Below are positions 41,395-50,724 of a DNA stretch of 64,000 nucleotides, piece after piece (the first letter of the stretch is position 1; the number at the start of each line of letters is the position of its first letter). The DNA lies in NCBI GenBank assembly GCA_031366605.1, contig JANLOO010000007.1:1-64000 (forward strand). The letters run 5' to 3'. Below the pieces are notes generated by a model. That model was not told the origin of the DNA and did no database searches. It was given only the letters and a program-made list of their open reading frames with translations. The DNA comes from CALMEC01 sp031366605. Lineage in GTDB: Bacteria; Actinomycetota; Thermoleophilia; Miltoncostaeales; Miltoncostaeaceae. The translations under genes and the position numbers were made by a program.

Positions 41395-42390
41395 ATGATG
41401 CAGCCGCAATCCGTCCAGACGGGCGACAACGCCATCGAGGCCGTTGGGCTCGTCAAACGCTACGGCGACAAGGCTGCACTCGACGGGGTGAGCTTTGAGG
41501 TGCGTCGGGGCACGGTATGCGGGCTTTTGGGACCCAACGGCGCCGGCAAGACGACCGCAGTGCGGATTTTGACGACCCTTGCCAAGGCCGACATGGGCAC
41601 TGCGCGCGTCGTGGGCATCGACGTGGCCGACGAGCCGCAGGCCGTGCGTCGCCGACTGGGCCTCGCCGCGCAAGACGCGACCGTCGATCGACTACTGACC
41701 GGCCGCGAGAACCTGGTGATGATCGGTGAGCTGCACCACCTGGGCCGTCGCGTGGCGTCCGCCAGGGCGGATGAGCTCCTCGACCAGTTCGGGCTCGCGG
41801 ATGCCGGTGCGCGCCTGGCCAAGACCTACTCGGGTGGGATGCGACGACGTCTCGATCTGGCCGCGACCCTGGTCGGCCGACCCGAGGTGTTGTTCCTCGA
41901 CGAGCCGACCACCGGTCTGGACCCGCGGGCGCGCAACGAGCTGTGGGCCGCACTCGACACACTCGTCGACGAGGGCGCCACGATTCTGCTGACGACGCAG
42001 TACCTGGACGAGGCTGATCGCCTGGCGGACGACATCGTCGTCATCGACCACGGGCGCGTGATCGCACGTGGCGATGCACGTGAACTCAAACGTCAGGTGG
42101 GCGGGGCGCAGGTGTTCGCGACCGCCATCGACGTCGCGCGGCTGAGTGAGGTCGCCGAAATCGTCGGGCGGGCGACGGGCGCAACGGCGGATGTCGACAC
42201 CGCGACGCGGTTGGTCCACGCGCCGACCGACGGGGGCCCGCACGTGGTCTCACTCGTGGCCGACGCGCTCGCCGATGCCGGCATCGAGGTGGAGGACATC
42301 GGCCTGCGTCAGCCGACGCTCGACGACGTGTTCATGACCTTGACCGGCGCGCCGATCGAGGAGACCGCGCAATCGGAGGTCGCGCGATGA
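41395..42390 (+). CDS. ABC exporter ATPase, DrrA-like
   Basis: The 331-residue ATPase has Walker A GLLGPNGAGKTTA, the signature TYSGGMRRRLDLA, Walker B VLFLDEPTTGLDP and a DrrA-type C-terminal extension (DDVFMTLTG). DrrAB pairs export drugs or lipids. ATG 41395 follows TAGTGT. Its stop overlaps the permease gene (ATGA). Confidence 0.93.
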   Translation: MMQPQSVQTGDNAIEAVGLVKRYGDKAALDGVSFEVRRGTVCGLLGPNGAGKTTAVRILTTLAKADMGTARVVGIDVADEPQAVRRRLGLAAQDATVDRLLTGRENLVMIGELHHLGRRVASARADELLDQFGLADAGARLAKTYSGGMRRRLDLAATLVGRPEVLFLDEPTTGLDPRARNELWAALDTLVDEGATILLTTQYLDEADRLADDIVVIDHGRVIARGDARELKRQVGGAQVFATAIDVARLSEVAEIVGRATGATADVDTATRLVHAPTDGGPHVVSLVADALADAGIEVEDIGLRQPTLDDVFMTLTGAPIEETAQSEVAR

Positions 42391-43214
42391 GTGTCACCGT
42401 TCCGCCCGTTGACGAACGCCGCGGCAGTCCCTTGGGCGACACCTGGGTCGTCGCGCGGCGCGGGCTCCTGCACATCCGTCGCCACCCCGAGGCGCTGGCC
42501 GACGTGACAATCCAGCCGATCATGTTCGTGTTGCTCTTCGCGTACGTCTTCGGCGGCGCGATCCAGGTCAAGGGCGGCAGCTATCGCGAGTTCCTGATGG
42601 GCGGCGTCTTTGCCCAGACGATCGTGTTTGGCGCGTTCGGGGTTGCGGTCGCGCTGGCATCTGACCGCACCAACGGGGCGATCGACCGCTTCCGTTCGCT
42701 GCCGATGGCGCGCGGGTCCGTGCTCGCCGGGCATGCGGTGGCAAGCCTCCTGCGGGCGATGTTGCCGATCATCCTGATGTCGTTGTGCGGATTGGTCGTG
42801 GGGTGGCGCATCCACTCGTCGTTGCTCGACGCGGTCGGCGGCTATACGCTGATGATCGCGTTCTCATTCGCGATCATCTGGCTGGGTGTCCTGCTGGGCA
42901 GCCTCCTTCCGTCGCCGGAGGCGGTCCAAGGAGTGGGGTTCATCATCATCTTCCCCGTCACCTTCATCGCGAGTACCTTCGTGCCGGTCGACACGTTGCC
43001 CGGCGTGTTGCGGACGATCGCCGAGTGGAACCCGGTGACCGCGATGGCCGAGGCGCTCCGCCGCCTCTTCGGCAACCCGGCTGCGGACTTCGGCGCGAAC
43101 GCCCCGTGGCCGATTCAACACTCGATTCTCTACAGCGTCATCTGGATCGTCGGGATCATCGCCGTGTGCGCCCCGCTCGCCGTTCGCGCCTACCAACGCA
43201 CGATCTCGAACTAG
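42387..43214 (+). CDS. ABC-2 permease, DrrB-like
   Basis: The 275-residue protein has six hydrophobic segments and the ABC-2 motif FRSLPMARGSVLAGHAVASL. It is coupled to the ATPase by an ATGA overlap, so the two make one exporter in the membrane. The substrate is unknown. Confidence 0.92.
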   Translation: MSVTVPPVDERRGSPLGDTWVVARRGLLHIRRHPEALADVTIQPIMFVLLFAYVFGGAIQVKGGSYREFLMGGVFAQTIVFGAFGVAVALASDRTNGAIDRFRSLPMARGSVLAGHAVASLLRAMLPIILMSLCGLVVGWRIHSSLLDAVGGYTLMIAFSFAIIWLGVLLGSLLPSPEAVQGVGFIIIFPVTFIASTFVPVDTLPGVLRTIAEWNPVTAMAEALRRLFGNPAADFGANAPWPIQHSILYSVIWIVGIIAVCAPLAVRAYQRTISN

Positions 43215-43308
43215 TGCACTCAGTGTCGTGACCGGGGCGCGATCAGCGATCACCGGTCGCACGCTGTCCGGACTCCGCCCCGGGCGTAACCGGTAGCGCC
43301 GGGTCGAC

Positions 43309-43336
43309 GGCCCGCTCCCTGCCGCGGGAGCGGGCC
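43309..43336. terminator. Bidirectional terminator stem-loop
   Basis: GGCCCGCTCCC (43309-43319) and GGGAGCGGGCC (43326-43336) form a perfect 11-bp stem with a 6-nt loop between the convergent exporter and oxidase genes. Confidence 0.85.
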
Positions 43337-43346
43337 ATCTGGTGGA

Positions 43347-46300
43347 TCAGTGCTTCTTTGCTCCCAACACCTTGATACGGGTAGTGGCCGGGATGACGGC
43401 GAAGCCGTCCTCCGCCGTCGCCGCAACCGTTCCCAGGAGCGTGCCCGCCGTCCGCCCGGTCCGGACCTTGAAGCTGAAGCGCAGGTCCCCGGACGCAGGT
43501 ACCCGGACGGCGTTCCATGTCAGCTGAATCGACTTGCGTCCCGACCCACAGCGTCCTGTTGTGGGCGCCTTCCTCAGATCTCCGGCCATCGAACGTCCGA
43601 TGAGCTGGAAACCCTTCGGCAGGCACACCCGGATCCGAGCCAGCTTGACCTGTGTCGCGTTGGGGTTGGTGACGGTCACGATGAAGCTATTCGCTGCGCC
43701 CTGACGCGAACGCGATTTGCCGAGCCGGGTCGTGATCTTCAGGGACGACTTGCGCGATGTGCCGCTCGCCGACGCACCACTCGGGTCCGAGTTGGAGCCA
43801 TGGTTCGAATCGGACGCCGGTGGCGGTCCGTTGGTGCCGCCGCCGGTGTTGGCGGGGACACCCAGGCAGGAGCCACCGTCGAGCGGCTTGATCGGACAGC
43901 TCGGATCGGACATCGAGCGGAACAGGCCCCACATACCGGCCTGCGTGAACGCAAGGCGGCCGGTGCCATAGGCGTAGTCGCCGACGTTCTTTGCCTCGCC
44001 GCCGGCACCGCCGGTGGGGTAGGCGTTGACGGTCTCGAACGGCCCCACGGCGAGGTGGGTCAATTTGAGCGTGCCATCCTCGTTCGGATCCCACGGGAAC
44101 GACATCCCTCCGAGCGTGAATGACTGAACCTGCTCGTTGCCGGCGGCGCCGAGTGCATGCACGCGAACGGGGTCGCCGGCGTAGGCCCGAAGAAGTGGCG
44201 TGGCCGGATCGCCGTTTACCAGCGAGCTGAATGCGGTTGGGCCGTCCGGACGCGGGGCGCTTTCGTAGTTGACGAGGGCATGCTGGCTCACCGCGGTCGG
44301 GTACGGCATGAAGTTGGCCCCGATCTGCGGATCGTTGTCGGACAAGATCAGCGTGAAGTCGCGGTGGGATTCACCACCCGGGACGTGTACGTCCACCTGG
44401 GCGCCGACGTCCGTCGCGTTGCCGCTCACCGGATCGGTGAACGTCGACCCTGGCGGCGAGACCACGAGGCCGCCGTAGAGGCCGATGGTGCCGGTGTCGT
44501 CCCCACCGAAGTCGCTGATGAGGTTTCCGCCGAGCTTCTGGGTGTCCGCGAAGTAGCGGTACATCCGCGAGGCGCCGGGGGCGATCGTCTGCTCGGGGTT
44601 GTATCCGACGTTGATGCCGCTGGATCCGATGTCGCGGAGGACCTTCCCGAGGTCGAAAGAGACGCGGTCGACGCCACGGTGGTTGACGAGGGTGACCTCG
44701 ACGCACTCGCCCTCGGCGACGTGCAGGACGAGCGGCTCGGGCCGGAGGGCGCCCGACAGGACCGCAGCTTCCTGCGCGGTCGGGACGAACACGGCCTGGA
44801 CCCCGCTGTTTCCGCCGAGCCCACCGTGTGACAGGTCCAGAGCGGTGACGCCGAACTGGTGGACCGGCGCGCCGGCCGGGCAGGGGTTGCCCGGTCCTGA
44901 AGCGTCGGGTGGGCGCCCGCCGGTCTGGATCGGAAGCGGAGGTGCAGGAGGCAACACAGCACGGTCAGGGAGCGGCTTCAGATCGTCCACTGCGCCGGGA
45001 AGCACACGCAGGATGCCCCACGCTCCCTGGCGGAAGCGCCTGGCAATGCCGTTGTGGTAGAGGTAGTCGCCTGCGACGTGGTTGGGGCCACCGGCGCCAC
45101 CGTCGATGATCAGGGTGTGGCGTTCACTGATCCCGCTGTGGATCGTGTCGACCGGCGAGCCGGAGTGCTGGCCATTGTGGAGATAGCGGGTCTCCGGGAT
45201 CGTGCGGAGGCCGTCGAAGTGGAGGGTGTCTTCCTGTGCCGTGACCGCGATCGATCGCACGATGAACGGGTCACCCGGGTATGCCTTCGGCAGCGGGGTG
45301 ATCGGATCCCCCCACTTGTACGAGCTGAAGCGAAGGGAGGGATCGTTCGGCACGGTCGCGCGATCCGCCCAGGGCTCCGCCTTCAGGTTGATCGTCGAGT
45401 CGGTGAGCGGGTTGTCGTCGAGGGGCCAGACCACGAACTCGCGGTAGCTGCCGTCGACGATTCCGGGCGCGATCTTGGTGGCCGGATCCGCGGTGGTGTC
45501 GGTGTGAATGTCGACGATGGTGCCGGAGTCGACCAAGGCGCCGGTCTTCGGGTCGTGGTAGGTCGATCCCTTCGGTTCGATGATGAACTGGCCGACGAGG
45601 CCGTGGCCCCAGTTGTGGATGCCGTCGACGTGGTCGTGCCAGAAGATGTTGTCGAGGGCGACGTCCGGGTACCAGCGCTCCTGCACGAACTCGACGCCGG
45701 CGTACTCACCGGCCAGGTGGTCGTTGACGAGCGGCGTGTCGATGGTCAGTGTGCTTGCCACGGCGTCGATGCCGGTGATCTTGTGTACCTCGATCGAGTC
45801 GAGGCCCTGGCCGACGGCGATGAACGCGCCATTGTGGAACTTGGCGACGCTCGCGAGGTGCAGGGTCGTCCCTCCGGTGTTCGCCGTGTCGACGAGCTGC
45901 GGGTCCTCGGCCTTGTAGGGACGAATCGACATCTCGTACGAGTAGCCGGTGATCACCCCGTCGGAGGCCTGCGTGTCGAATTGGACGTGGTGGATGTGGA
46001 GGTTGACCTTGTCGAAGTTCGAAATCGATCCGTCCTTCAGGTCGCTCGTCAGGGTCACCGCGGCACAGTCGCCGATGTTCGCCCGGATCGCGAGTGGCTG
46101 CTTCGGTTTGGTTCCGTCCAGGATCGCCTGTTTCTCCTTCGCCAGGACGAAGATCCGCCCGATCGGGTCGGTCTGCGTCTTGGTCACCTGGATCGGCGTC
46201 TCGAGCGCAACGATGTTGAACTTGCGGATCGGAGACGTGGTCGGGCAGAGGCCGTCGGGTCGGTTCGCCCATGGGTCGACCGCACTGGTTGGGGGTTTGT

Positions 46301-48512
46301 TCGCGGTCTCGCCGAGCCACGGCGCGCCGCTATGCCCGTTCGGTGAGAACGGTGGTCGCTTTCCGAGATGGGTCCGCAGGAGCGGGAACGCAGGTCGCCC
46401 GTTGAGGGGGTTGAAGAGGATGACCTCGCGGTTGCCGACGAAGACATCGCTGCGGCGGGCGGTCGGGTGGTTGGGGTTCTCGTTGAAGTTGTCGGGCCAG
46501 GGCGTGGTGTCCTCGGGCTCGTTGAGGTAGAGCGGGCCCTGGGGCGTCTGCTGGATCGTCCAGTTGAGCACCTGTGCGTCCTGGTTGCTCGAGCTCACGC
46601 CCTGCGGCGGGATCTGCGGGCGGATCCACTGGTCGAGGTTCTGTGCGGTGAGGGGTGCGCTGCCGTTGATGCTCCTGCCGATCAGGCCGCGTGAATCCAC
46701 CGGCATGGGCGGGGCCGCGCGGTCGGGGAGCGGCGCGAGGTCGGGCTGCAGGGTGTCGAACGAGCGCCAGATGCTCCACATGCCGCCGATGTAGTGCTCC
46801 CCGATGTGGCAGTGCCAGAGGAACTCACCGGCGCCTTGCTGGACGCCACCCGAGCCACCCTCGATCTCGAGGTCGTAGCTCTCGCCGGGGCCGATCGCCT
46901 GCGCGTCGAGCCGGTCGGACGGGGAGTGGACCACAGGCGCCTTGTTCAGGCCGGTGTCCGCGTAGTTGAACGTCGTGTCGGCGTGCGGGTTCGCCCGCCA
47001 GCGGATGCCGCCGCCGTGGAGGTGGTAGACGTGGAACACCTCGCCGCCGGCATGCAGGAGCCGGATCTTGATGGGGTCGCCAAGGTAGCTGCGCGGGATC
47101 GTCGTGGCGGGGTCACCGAACGCGTAGGAGCTGTAGCCGAGCGACTCTTGCTGTGGTGACTGCTGGAGGCGGTTGTAGAACGGCTCCGAGCGGTAGTTGA
47201 TCGCGCGGGCGGCAGGACGGTAGGCGGTCGTGTGCGGGTCCACGAACGGAATCAGCTGGCCCGCCTTGTTCGGAATGCGGTACTGCTCGTCGCCGATCTC
47301 GTGGAGGATGGTGGCGAACTCGCGGAACGCCTTGTTGTGGCCCGGAACGATGATCGCCTCCCAACCGGATGGGAGCGGGTCACGGGTACGGGCGTTGAGG
47401 TAGACGGAGCCCTCAGGCTCGACCATCATCGTTCCGAACAGCCCATGGTTGATGAGTGCCCGGTTGGCAGGGCCGGGGTGCAAGTAACGGGCGCCTTCCA
47501 GCGATGCGTCCTTGGGCACGTAGTACATGTACGTGCGGGTCTGCCCCGCGGCGGCGTTCGAGTCCGGGTTACGGCCCACTGCGTCGCCGGAGGAGTCGGC
47601 CTTGTAGGCGAGGCCGTCGATGTGCATGCCGACCGGCTGGTTCGAGCCGAGCTTGTTGGTGAACGCGATCTCGACGCAGTCGCCCATGTTCGCCCGGATC
47701 ACGAGCGGCTGAATGGGGTCGTTGTCGTTGAGGCCGACGCTGACCAGCTGGGTTTGCTCTTGCGCGCGTACGGCGGCGAGGTCCTGGTTGAGGACGTACA
47801 TGTGAGCGAGCGGGTCGTGGTCGCCGAAGCGGTTGAGGGGCATGTCGACGTCGATGGCGGAGACGTCGAAGTGCTTGAGCGCCGCGCCGGCCGGGCAGGG
47901 GTTGCCGACGGTGTTCGCAGCGGTCGCCTGTCCGAGTGGGTTGAGGTTTGACGGGGCGAGCACGAGGGCCGCGCCCAGCGCCAGGGCCGCGCCACCGAAC
48001 GTGAGGTTGCGTGAACTTGGAATCGCCCATGACGGGATGACGATGCGGGGCACACGGAACGACCGGCTCGTCACGAGGAGCGCCGCCGGCAGGATCACGG
48101 CCAATGCGATCAGGGTCTCACGCCCGATGTGGGCCAGCGGTGAGAGCTGCTGGGCGTGGTGGTGGCCCGGGCCCTTGAACATCCACTGGTCGAGTGGGGC
48201 GAGCACCCCGATGAGGATCGCGGTCGCGGAGCCGCAAAGCGTCACGTATGCGGCACGGAGGGAGGCGATCTCGCCGTCACGCGTGATCCGCCGGGCGAGT
48301 GCGCCGGACACAATGGAGAGCAAGCACGTCGGCGGCAGCGCAATCGTTGCCAGCAGGAGCCAATGCAGTGCGAACGGAAACTGTGACTGTCCGCCGATCG
48401 CGACGAGCCCGTGGAACACCACGAGCCAGAGGGTGCCGATCAGGCCGAGCACGATGCCCGTGCCCACCCTGACGCGCCAGGTGGCGGGTGTGGTGACCGG
48501 GGGTGTGTCCAT
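43347..48512 (-). CDS. Very large membrane-anchored multicopper oxidase, three tandem modules
   Basis: The 1721-residue product has about five membrane helices (first 190 residues) and then three tandem cupredoxin modules. Modules begin near residues 205, 755 and 1208 with a CPAG/CPTT...F-x-V-x-A-I/L motif. Copper ligands are split: module 1 has the T3/T1 set at its C-terminus (His494, His497, His499; His567, Cys568, His569, His573, Met578), and module 2 has the paired HxH motifs (His839/841 and His959/961). Module 3 and other copies have lost ligands. A DUF11-like domain (about 1595-1690) ends the protein. This is the layout of large six-cupredoxin oxidases such as MnxG. The ATG with GGAG upstream is at 48512; an ATG at 48527 is the alternative. 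Confidence 0.88.
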   Translation of the reverse strand: MDTPPVTTPATWRVRVGTGIVLGLIGTLWLVVFHGLVAIGGQSQFPFALHWLLLATIALPPTCLLSIVSGALARRITRDGEIASLRAAYVTLCGSATAILIGVLAPLDQWMFKGPGHHHAQQLSPLAHIGRETLIALAVILPAALLVTSRSFRVPRIVIPSWAIPSSRNLTFGGAALALGAALVLAPSNLNPLGQATAANTVGNPCPAGAALKHFDVSAIDVDMPLNRFGDHDPLAHMYVLNQDLAAVRAQEQTQLVSVGLNDNDPIQPLVIRANMGDCVEIAFTNKLGSNQPVGMHIDGLAYKADSSGDAVGRNPDSNAAAGQTRTYMYYVPKDASLEGARYLHPGPANRALINHGLFGTMMVEPEGSVYLNARTRDPLPSGWEAIIVPGHNKAFREFATILHEIGDEQYRIPNKAGQLIPFVDPHTTAYRPAARAINYRSEPFYNRLQQSPQQESLGYSSYAFGDPATTIPRSYLGDPIKIRLLHAGGEVFHVYHLHGGGIRWRANPHADTTFNYADTGLNKAPVVHSPSDRLDAQAIGPGESYDLEIEGGSGGVQQGAGEFLWHCHIGEHYIGGMWSIWRSFDTLQPDLAPLPDRAAPPMPVDSRGLIGRSINGSAPLTAQNLDQWIRPQIPPQGVSSSNQDAQVLNWTIQQTPQGPLYLNEPEDTTPWPDNFNENPNHPTARRSDVFVGNREVILFNPLNGRPAFPLLRTHLGKRPPFSPNGHSGAPWLGETANKPPTSAVDPWANRPDGLCPTTSPIRKFNIVALETPIQVTKTQTDPIGRIFVLAKEKQAILDGTKPKQPLAIRANIGDCAAVTLTSDLKDGSISNFDKVNLHIHHVQFDTQASDGVITGYSYEMSIRPYKAEDPQLVDTANTGGTTLHLASVAKFHNGAFIAVGQGLDSIEVHKITGIDAVASTLTIDTPLVNDHLAGEYAGVEFVQERWYPDVALDNIFWHDHVDGIHNWGHGLVGQFIIEPKGSTYHDPKTGALVDSGTIVDIHTDTTADPATKIAPGIVDGSYREFVVWPLDDNPLTDSTINLKAEPWADRATVPNDPSLRFSSYKWGDPITPLPKAYPGDPFIVRSIAVTAQEDTLHFDGLRTIPETRYLHNGQHSGSPVDTIHSGISERHTLIIDGGAGGPNHVAGDYLYHNGIARRFRQGAWGILRVLPGAVDDLKPLPDRAVLPPAPPLPIQTGGRPPDASGPGNPCPAGAPVHQFGVTALDLSHGGLGGNSGVQAVFVPTAQEAAVLSGALRPEPLVLHVAEGECVEVTLVNHRGVDRVSFDLGKVLRDIGSSGINVGYNPEQTIAPGASRMYRYFADTQKLGGNLISDFGGDDTGTIGLYGGLVVSPPGSTFTDPVSGNATDVGAQVDVHVPGGESHRDFTLILSDNDPQIGANFMPYPTAVSQHALVNYESAPRPDGPTAFSSLVNGDPATPLLRAYAGDPVRVHALGAAGNEQVQSFTLGGMSFPWDPNEDGTLKLTHLAVGPFETVNAYPTGGAGGEAKNVGDYAYGTGRLAFTQAGMWGLFRSMSDPSCPIKPLDGGSCLGVPANTGGGTNGPPPASDSNHGSNSDPSGASASGTSRKSSLKITTRLGKSRSRQGAANSFIVTVTNPNATQVKLARIRVCLPKGFQLIGRSMAGDLRKAPTTGRCGSGRKSIQLTWNAVRVPASGDLRFSFKVRTGRTAGTLLGTVAATAEDGFAVIPATTRIKVLGAKKH

Positions 48513-48532
48513 TGTCGTCGTCTCCATGCTGG

Positions 48533-49252
48533 TCAGGGGGTGCTGCTGTTGTGGGCGTGGTCGGTGCTGCTCGGCGCCGAGGAGGGGTCGGGTGTCGCGT
48601 GCTTGGCGTGGTACAGCGATCCGATGCCCAGGATCTGGCCGGGCTTCTCGCCGTGCGCGCGCTGCGGCGTGACCGTGTGGTGGCCAAGGCGCATCAGGAC
48701 GGGTCCGCCGCCGTCATTCTCGGAATAGCGGAGCGTCATGTCCTTCTTGGACAAGCTGGTTTGGAACGTCAGGCGCACGTCGATGCCGGCGTCGGGCTGG
48801 AGCGTGCCGGCGACCACGCTCGCGCTCTTGGGGATGATTTGCGTGGCGCTGTCTCCGACGAGGAGGCTGAACTGCGCTGGCGAGTAGTGGACGACGCTCT
48901 TCGAGGAGTTGGTGATCGTGACCGTCGCCTCGACCTGCATCTTGTCCGGGGGCACGAGCGCCCCGACGTTGTGCGCGGCGCCGGTCAAGGCGTTCGCGGT
49001 GGGCCCGCCCAGGAACTGGGCGTACTCGACCGCGACGGTGCCGAAGCTCGTCGATGCCGGGTGCGCGATGCCGACCTCGAACGCGGGTCGGTTGGGATGC
49101 TCCGGCGTGCTCCGCACTGCGCTCATCAGGGCGATGACGGCGCCGACGGCGGCGCACAACGCGACCAGCATGCCGGCGGTGCGCAGCACGATCACCGGTC
49201 CTTGTCCAGGCGCTGGTCGGGGCGATCGCGTTATCTCGGTTGCACCGCTCAC
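48533..49252 (-). CDS. Membrane-anchored partner protein of the multicopper oxidase, DUF4352-like
   Basis: The 239-residue product has one membrane helix (VLRTAGMLVALCAAVGAVIAL) and an outward Ig-like domain with VEATVTITNSSKSVVHYSPAQF. It ends with a His-containing tail. It precedes the oxidase by 20 bases in the same direction and is probably its accessory subunit, as small partner genes are in MnxEFG-type operons. GTG 49252 has AGAGGA upstream. Confidence 0.7.
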   Translation of the reverse strand: MSGATEITRSPRPAPGQGPVIVLRTAGMLVALCAAVGAVIALMSAVRSTPEHPNRPAFEVGIAHPASTSFGTVAVEYAQFLGGPTANALTGAAHNVGALVPPDKMQVEATVTITNSSKSVVHYSPAQFSLLVGDSATQIIPKSASVVAGTLQPDAGIDVRLTFQTSLSKKDMTLRYSENDGGGPVLMRLGHHTVTPQRAHGEKPGQILGIGSLYHAKHATPDPSSAPSSTDHAHNSSTP

Positions 49253-49423
49253 GCGGGGTGTCCTCTGCAGTGGATTGGCAGGGCGCGAGGCGCGCAGTCG
49301 CACCTCGACGTTGTGCGTATCGTGAGCCCGCGTGCAGGCAATTGATACGCCCCGAAAGTCCAGACAAGGACCAGGTTCGAGGCCAGGCACGGCGCCCAAT
49401 CGCCTAGTCGTAAGACCAGGTCC

Positions 49424-49446
49424 GGTACCTCAATTGTCGAGGTACC
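49424..49446. promoter_or_regulatory. Perfect inverted repeat between methyltransferase and oxidase operon
   Basis: GGTACCTC (49424-49431) and GAGGTACC (49439-49446) are 8-bp arms around 7 nt. It lies just after the methyltransferase stop on the same strand and could be its terminator or an operator for the copper-oxidase operon downstream. Confidence 0.5.
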
Positions 49447-49464
49447 GATACTCAGCGAACGCAA

Positions 49465-50364
49465 TCAGGCAAACGGTTCGCGGCGATTTCGCCCGGTCCC
49501 GGCGACACCGAAACGCCGACACAGGAACACAACCTGTTGCGCGTACACCAGCGGGTTCATTGCGGGTTCTCCGACCGCGAATCCCGCCGCCGCGAACAGC
49601 GTCTGCCACGTCATCCGGGGGAACAACCCCTCGACGTGACGTTCGTGCGCTGTCTTGACGGTTCCATCTTGCTCGCGCAACAGAAACGCGTAGTCGACGA
49701 GGTAGGTCGATGCGTCCGGTTCTGGCTCGTGGACCCACGCCAGATATCGCGCGCCGCGACCGTCGTCATCGTCGCATCCCCCGTGTTCGGTGCCCGCGAC
49801 GAACGTCTCGCGGGTGAAGTCCGGAATGAACAGGGCGGTCCCTCCCGGCCGGGTGTGTACGTAGGCGGTCGCGATCGCCGCCTGCAGATCCGCTTCGGTC
49901 ACCATGTACGCGATCGCGTCGTGGACCAGGACCACGTCGAACTGCCGCTCCAATCGCATCGTGCGCATGTCGCCCGAGATGTGTGCGCACTCAGGGTTGA
50001 GCCCCGCACTCAGGTTGAGCATCTGGCGCGACACGTCGGTCAGGGTGCATCGGAACCGCTGTTTGAGGTGCGACGCGATGTTGCCGCCGCCACTCCCCAG
50101 CTCGAGCAAGGTCTGCGCCTCGGGGCAGGCGTCGGTCAGGATGCGTTCGTAGTCCGCAGCCTCCTCCGCGTAGTCGCCCGGTGCGGTCAGCAGGTGGTAC
50201 CAGTGCGCCAACTCGCTGTACATCTGCATTCGCCCGATGCTGCCACGTACGGGTGTTGTCGGCCGGAATGTCCAGGCGCCGCTCGACGTTTGGTCGAATC
50301 CACGCGAAGCCAAGTCCGCCATTGGGCCGAACCGATCTGCCCACTCTGGGGCTAACGTCGTCAT
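49465..50364 (-). CDS. SAM-dependent methyltransferase, start uncertain
   Basis: The product has LLELGSGGGNIASHLKQRF and VVLVHDAIAYMVTEADLQAA, the usual class I motifs, and a MYSELAHWYHLLTAPGDYAEEA segment which is normally the N-terminus of this family. The start could therefore be ATG 50223 or 50229 instead of 50364. The longer form has 299 residues. The last residues (RRFGVAGTGRNRREPF) are basic. The substrate is unknown. Confidence 0.82.
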   Translation of the reverse strand: MTTLAPEWADRFGPMADLASRGFDQTSSGAWTFRPTTPVRGSIGRMQMYSELAHWYHLLTAPGDYAEEAADYERILTDACPEAQTLLELGSGGGNIASHLKQRFRCTLTDVSRQMLNLSAGLNPECAHISGDMRTMRLERQFDVVLVHDAIAYMVTEADLQAAIATAYVHTRPGGTALFIPDFTRETFVAGTEHGGCDDDDGRGARYLAWVHEPEPDASTYLVDYAFLLREQDGTVKTAHERHVEGLFPRMTWQTLFAAAGFAVGEPAMNPLVYAQQVVFLCRRFGVAGTGRNRREPFA

Positions 50365-50397
50365 GCCTGGTACAAACGCGTTTCAAGGGAGTTCGGC

Positions 50398-50628
50398 GTG
50401 ACTGCAATGTACGACCCAATCGACACGGTGCAGTGGATGCTCGCCGGTGTGCGCGGCGCTGTCTTGACCGAGACCACGATCGCGGACAGTGGTCGACCGA
50501 AGAAGAAGACCAAGGCCCAACGTGAGGCCGATCGTTTGCGCTACGAGACGCTCTGCGAGGTCATCTGGAATGTCAGCGGCCGCCCCGAGCCGCTCGAAGA
50601 ACTGGCGGAACGGCTACTCGCCGCGTAG
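50398..50628 (+). CDS. Small conserved hypothetical protein
   Basis: The 76-residue product is not recognised. It is divergent from the methyltransferase gene. GTG 50398 has GGGAG six bases upstream. It is mainly helical and charged (KKKTKAQREADRLRYETL) and could bind nucleic acid or a partner protein. Confidence 0.55.
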   Translation: MTAMYDPIDTVQWMLAGVRGAVLTETTIADSGRPKKKTKAQREADRLRYETLCEVIWNVSGRPEPLEELAERLLAA

Positions 50629-50724
50629 GGCGCACTTACCCTCGTTCGACGTCCGGGACTCGCGAATACCCGGCTACCGACCCACGGATGCCGTCACACG
50701 GTGCAGCTGTACCAGGGCGACCAC

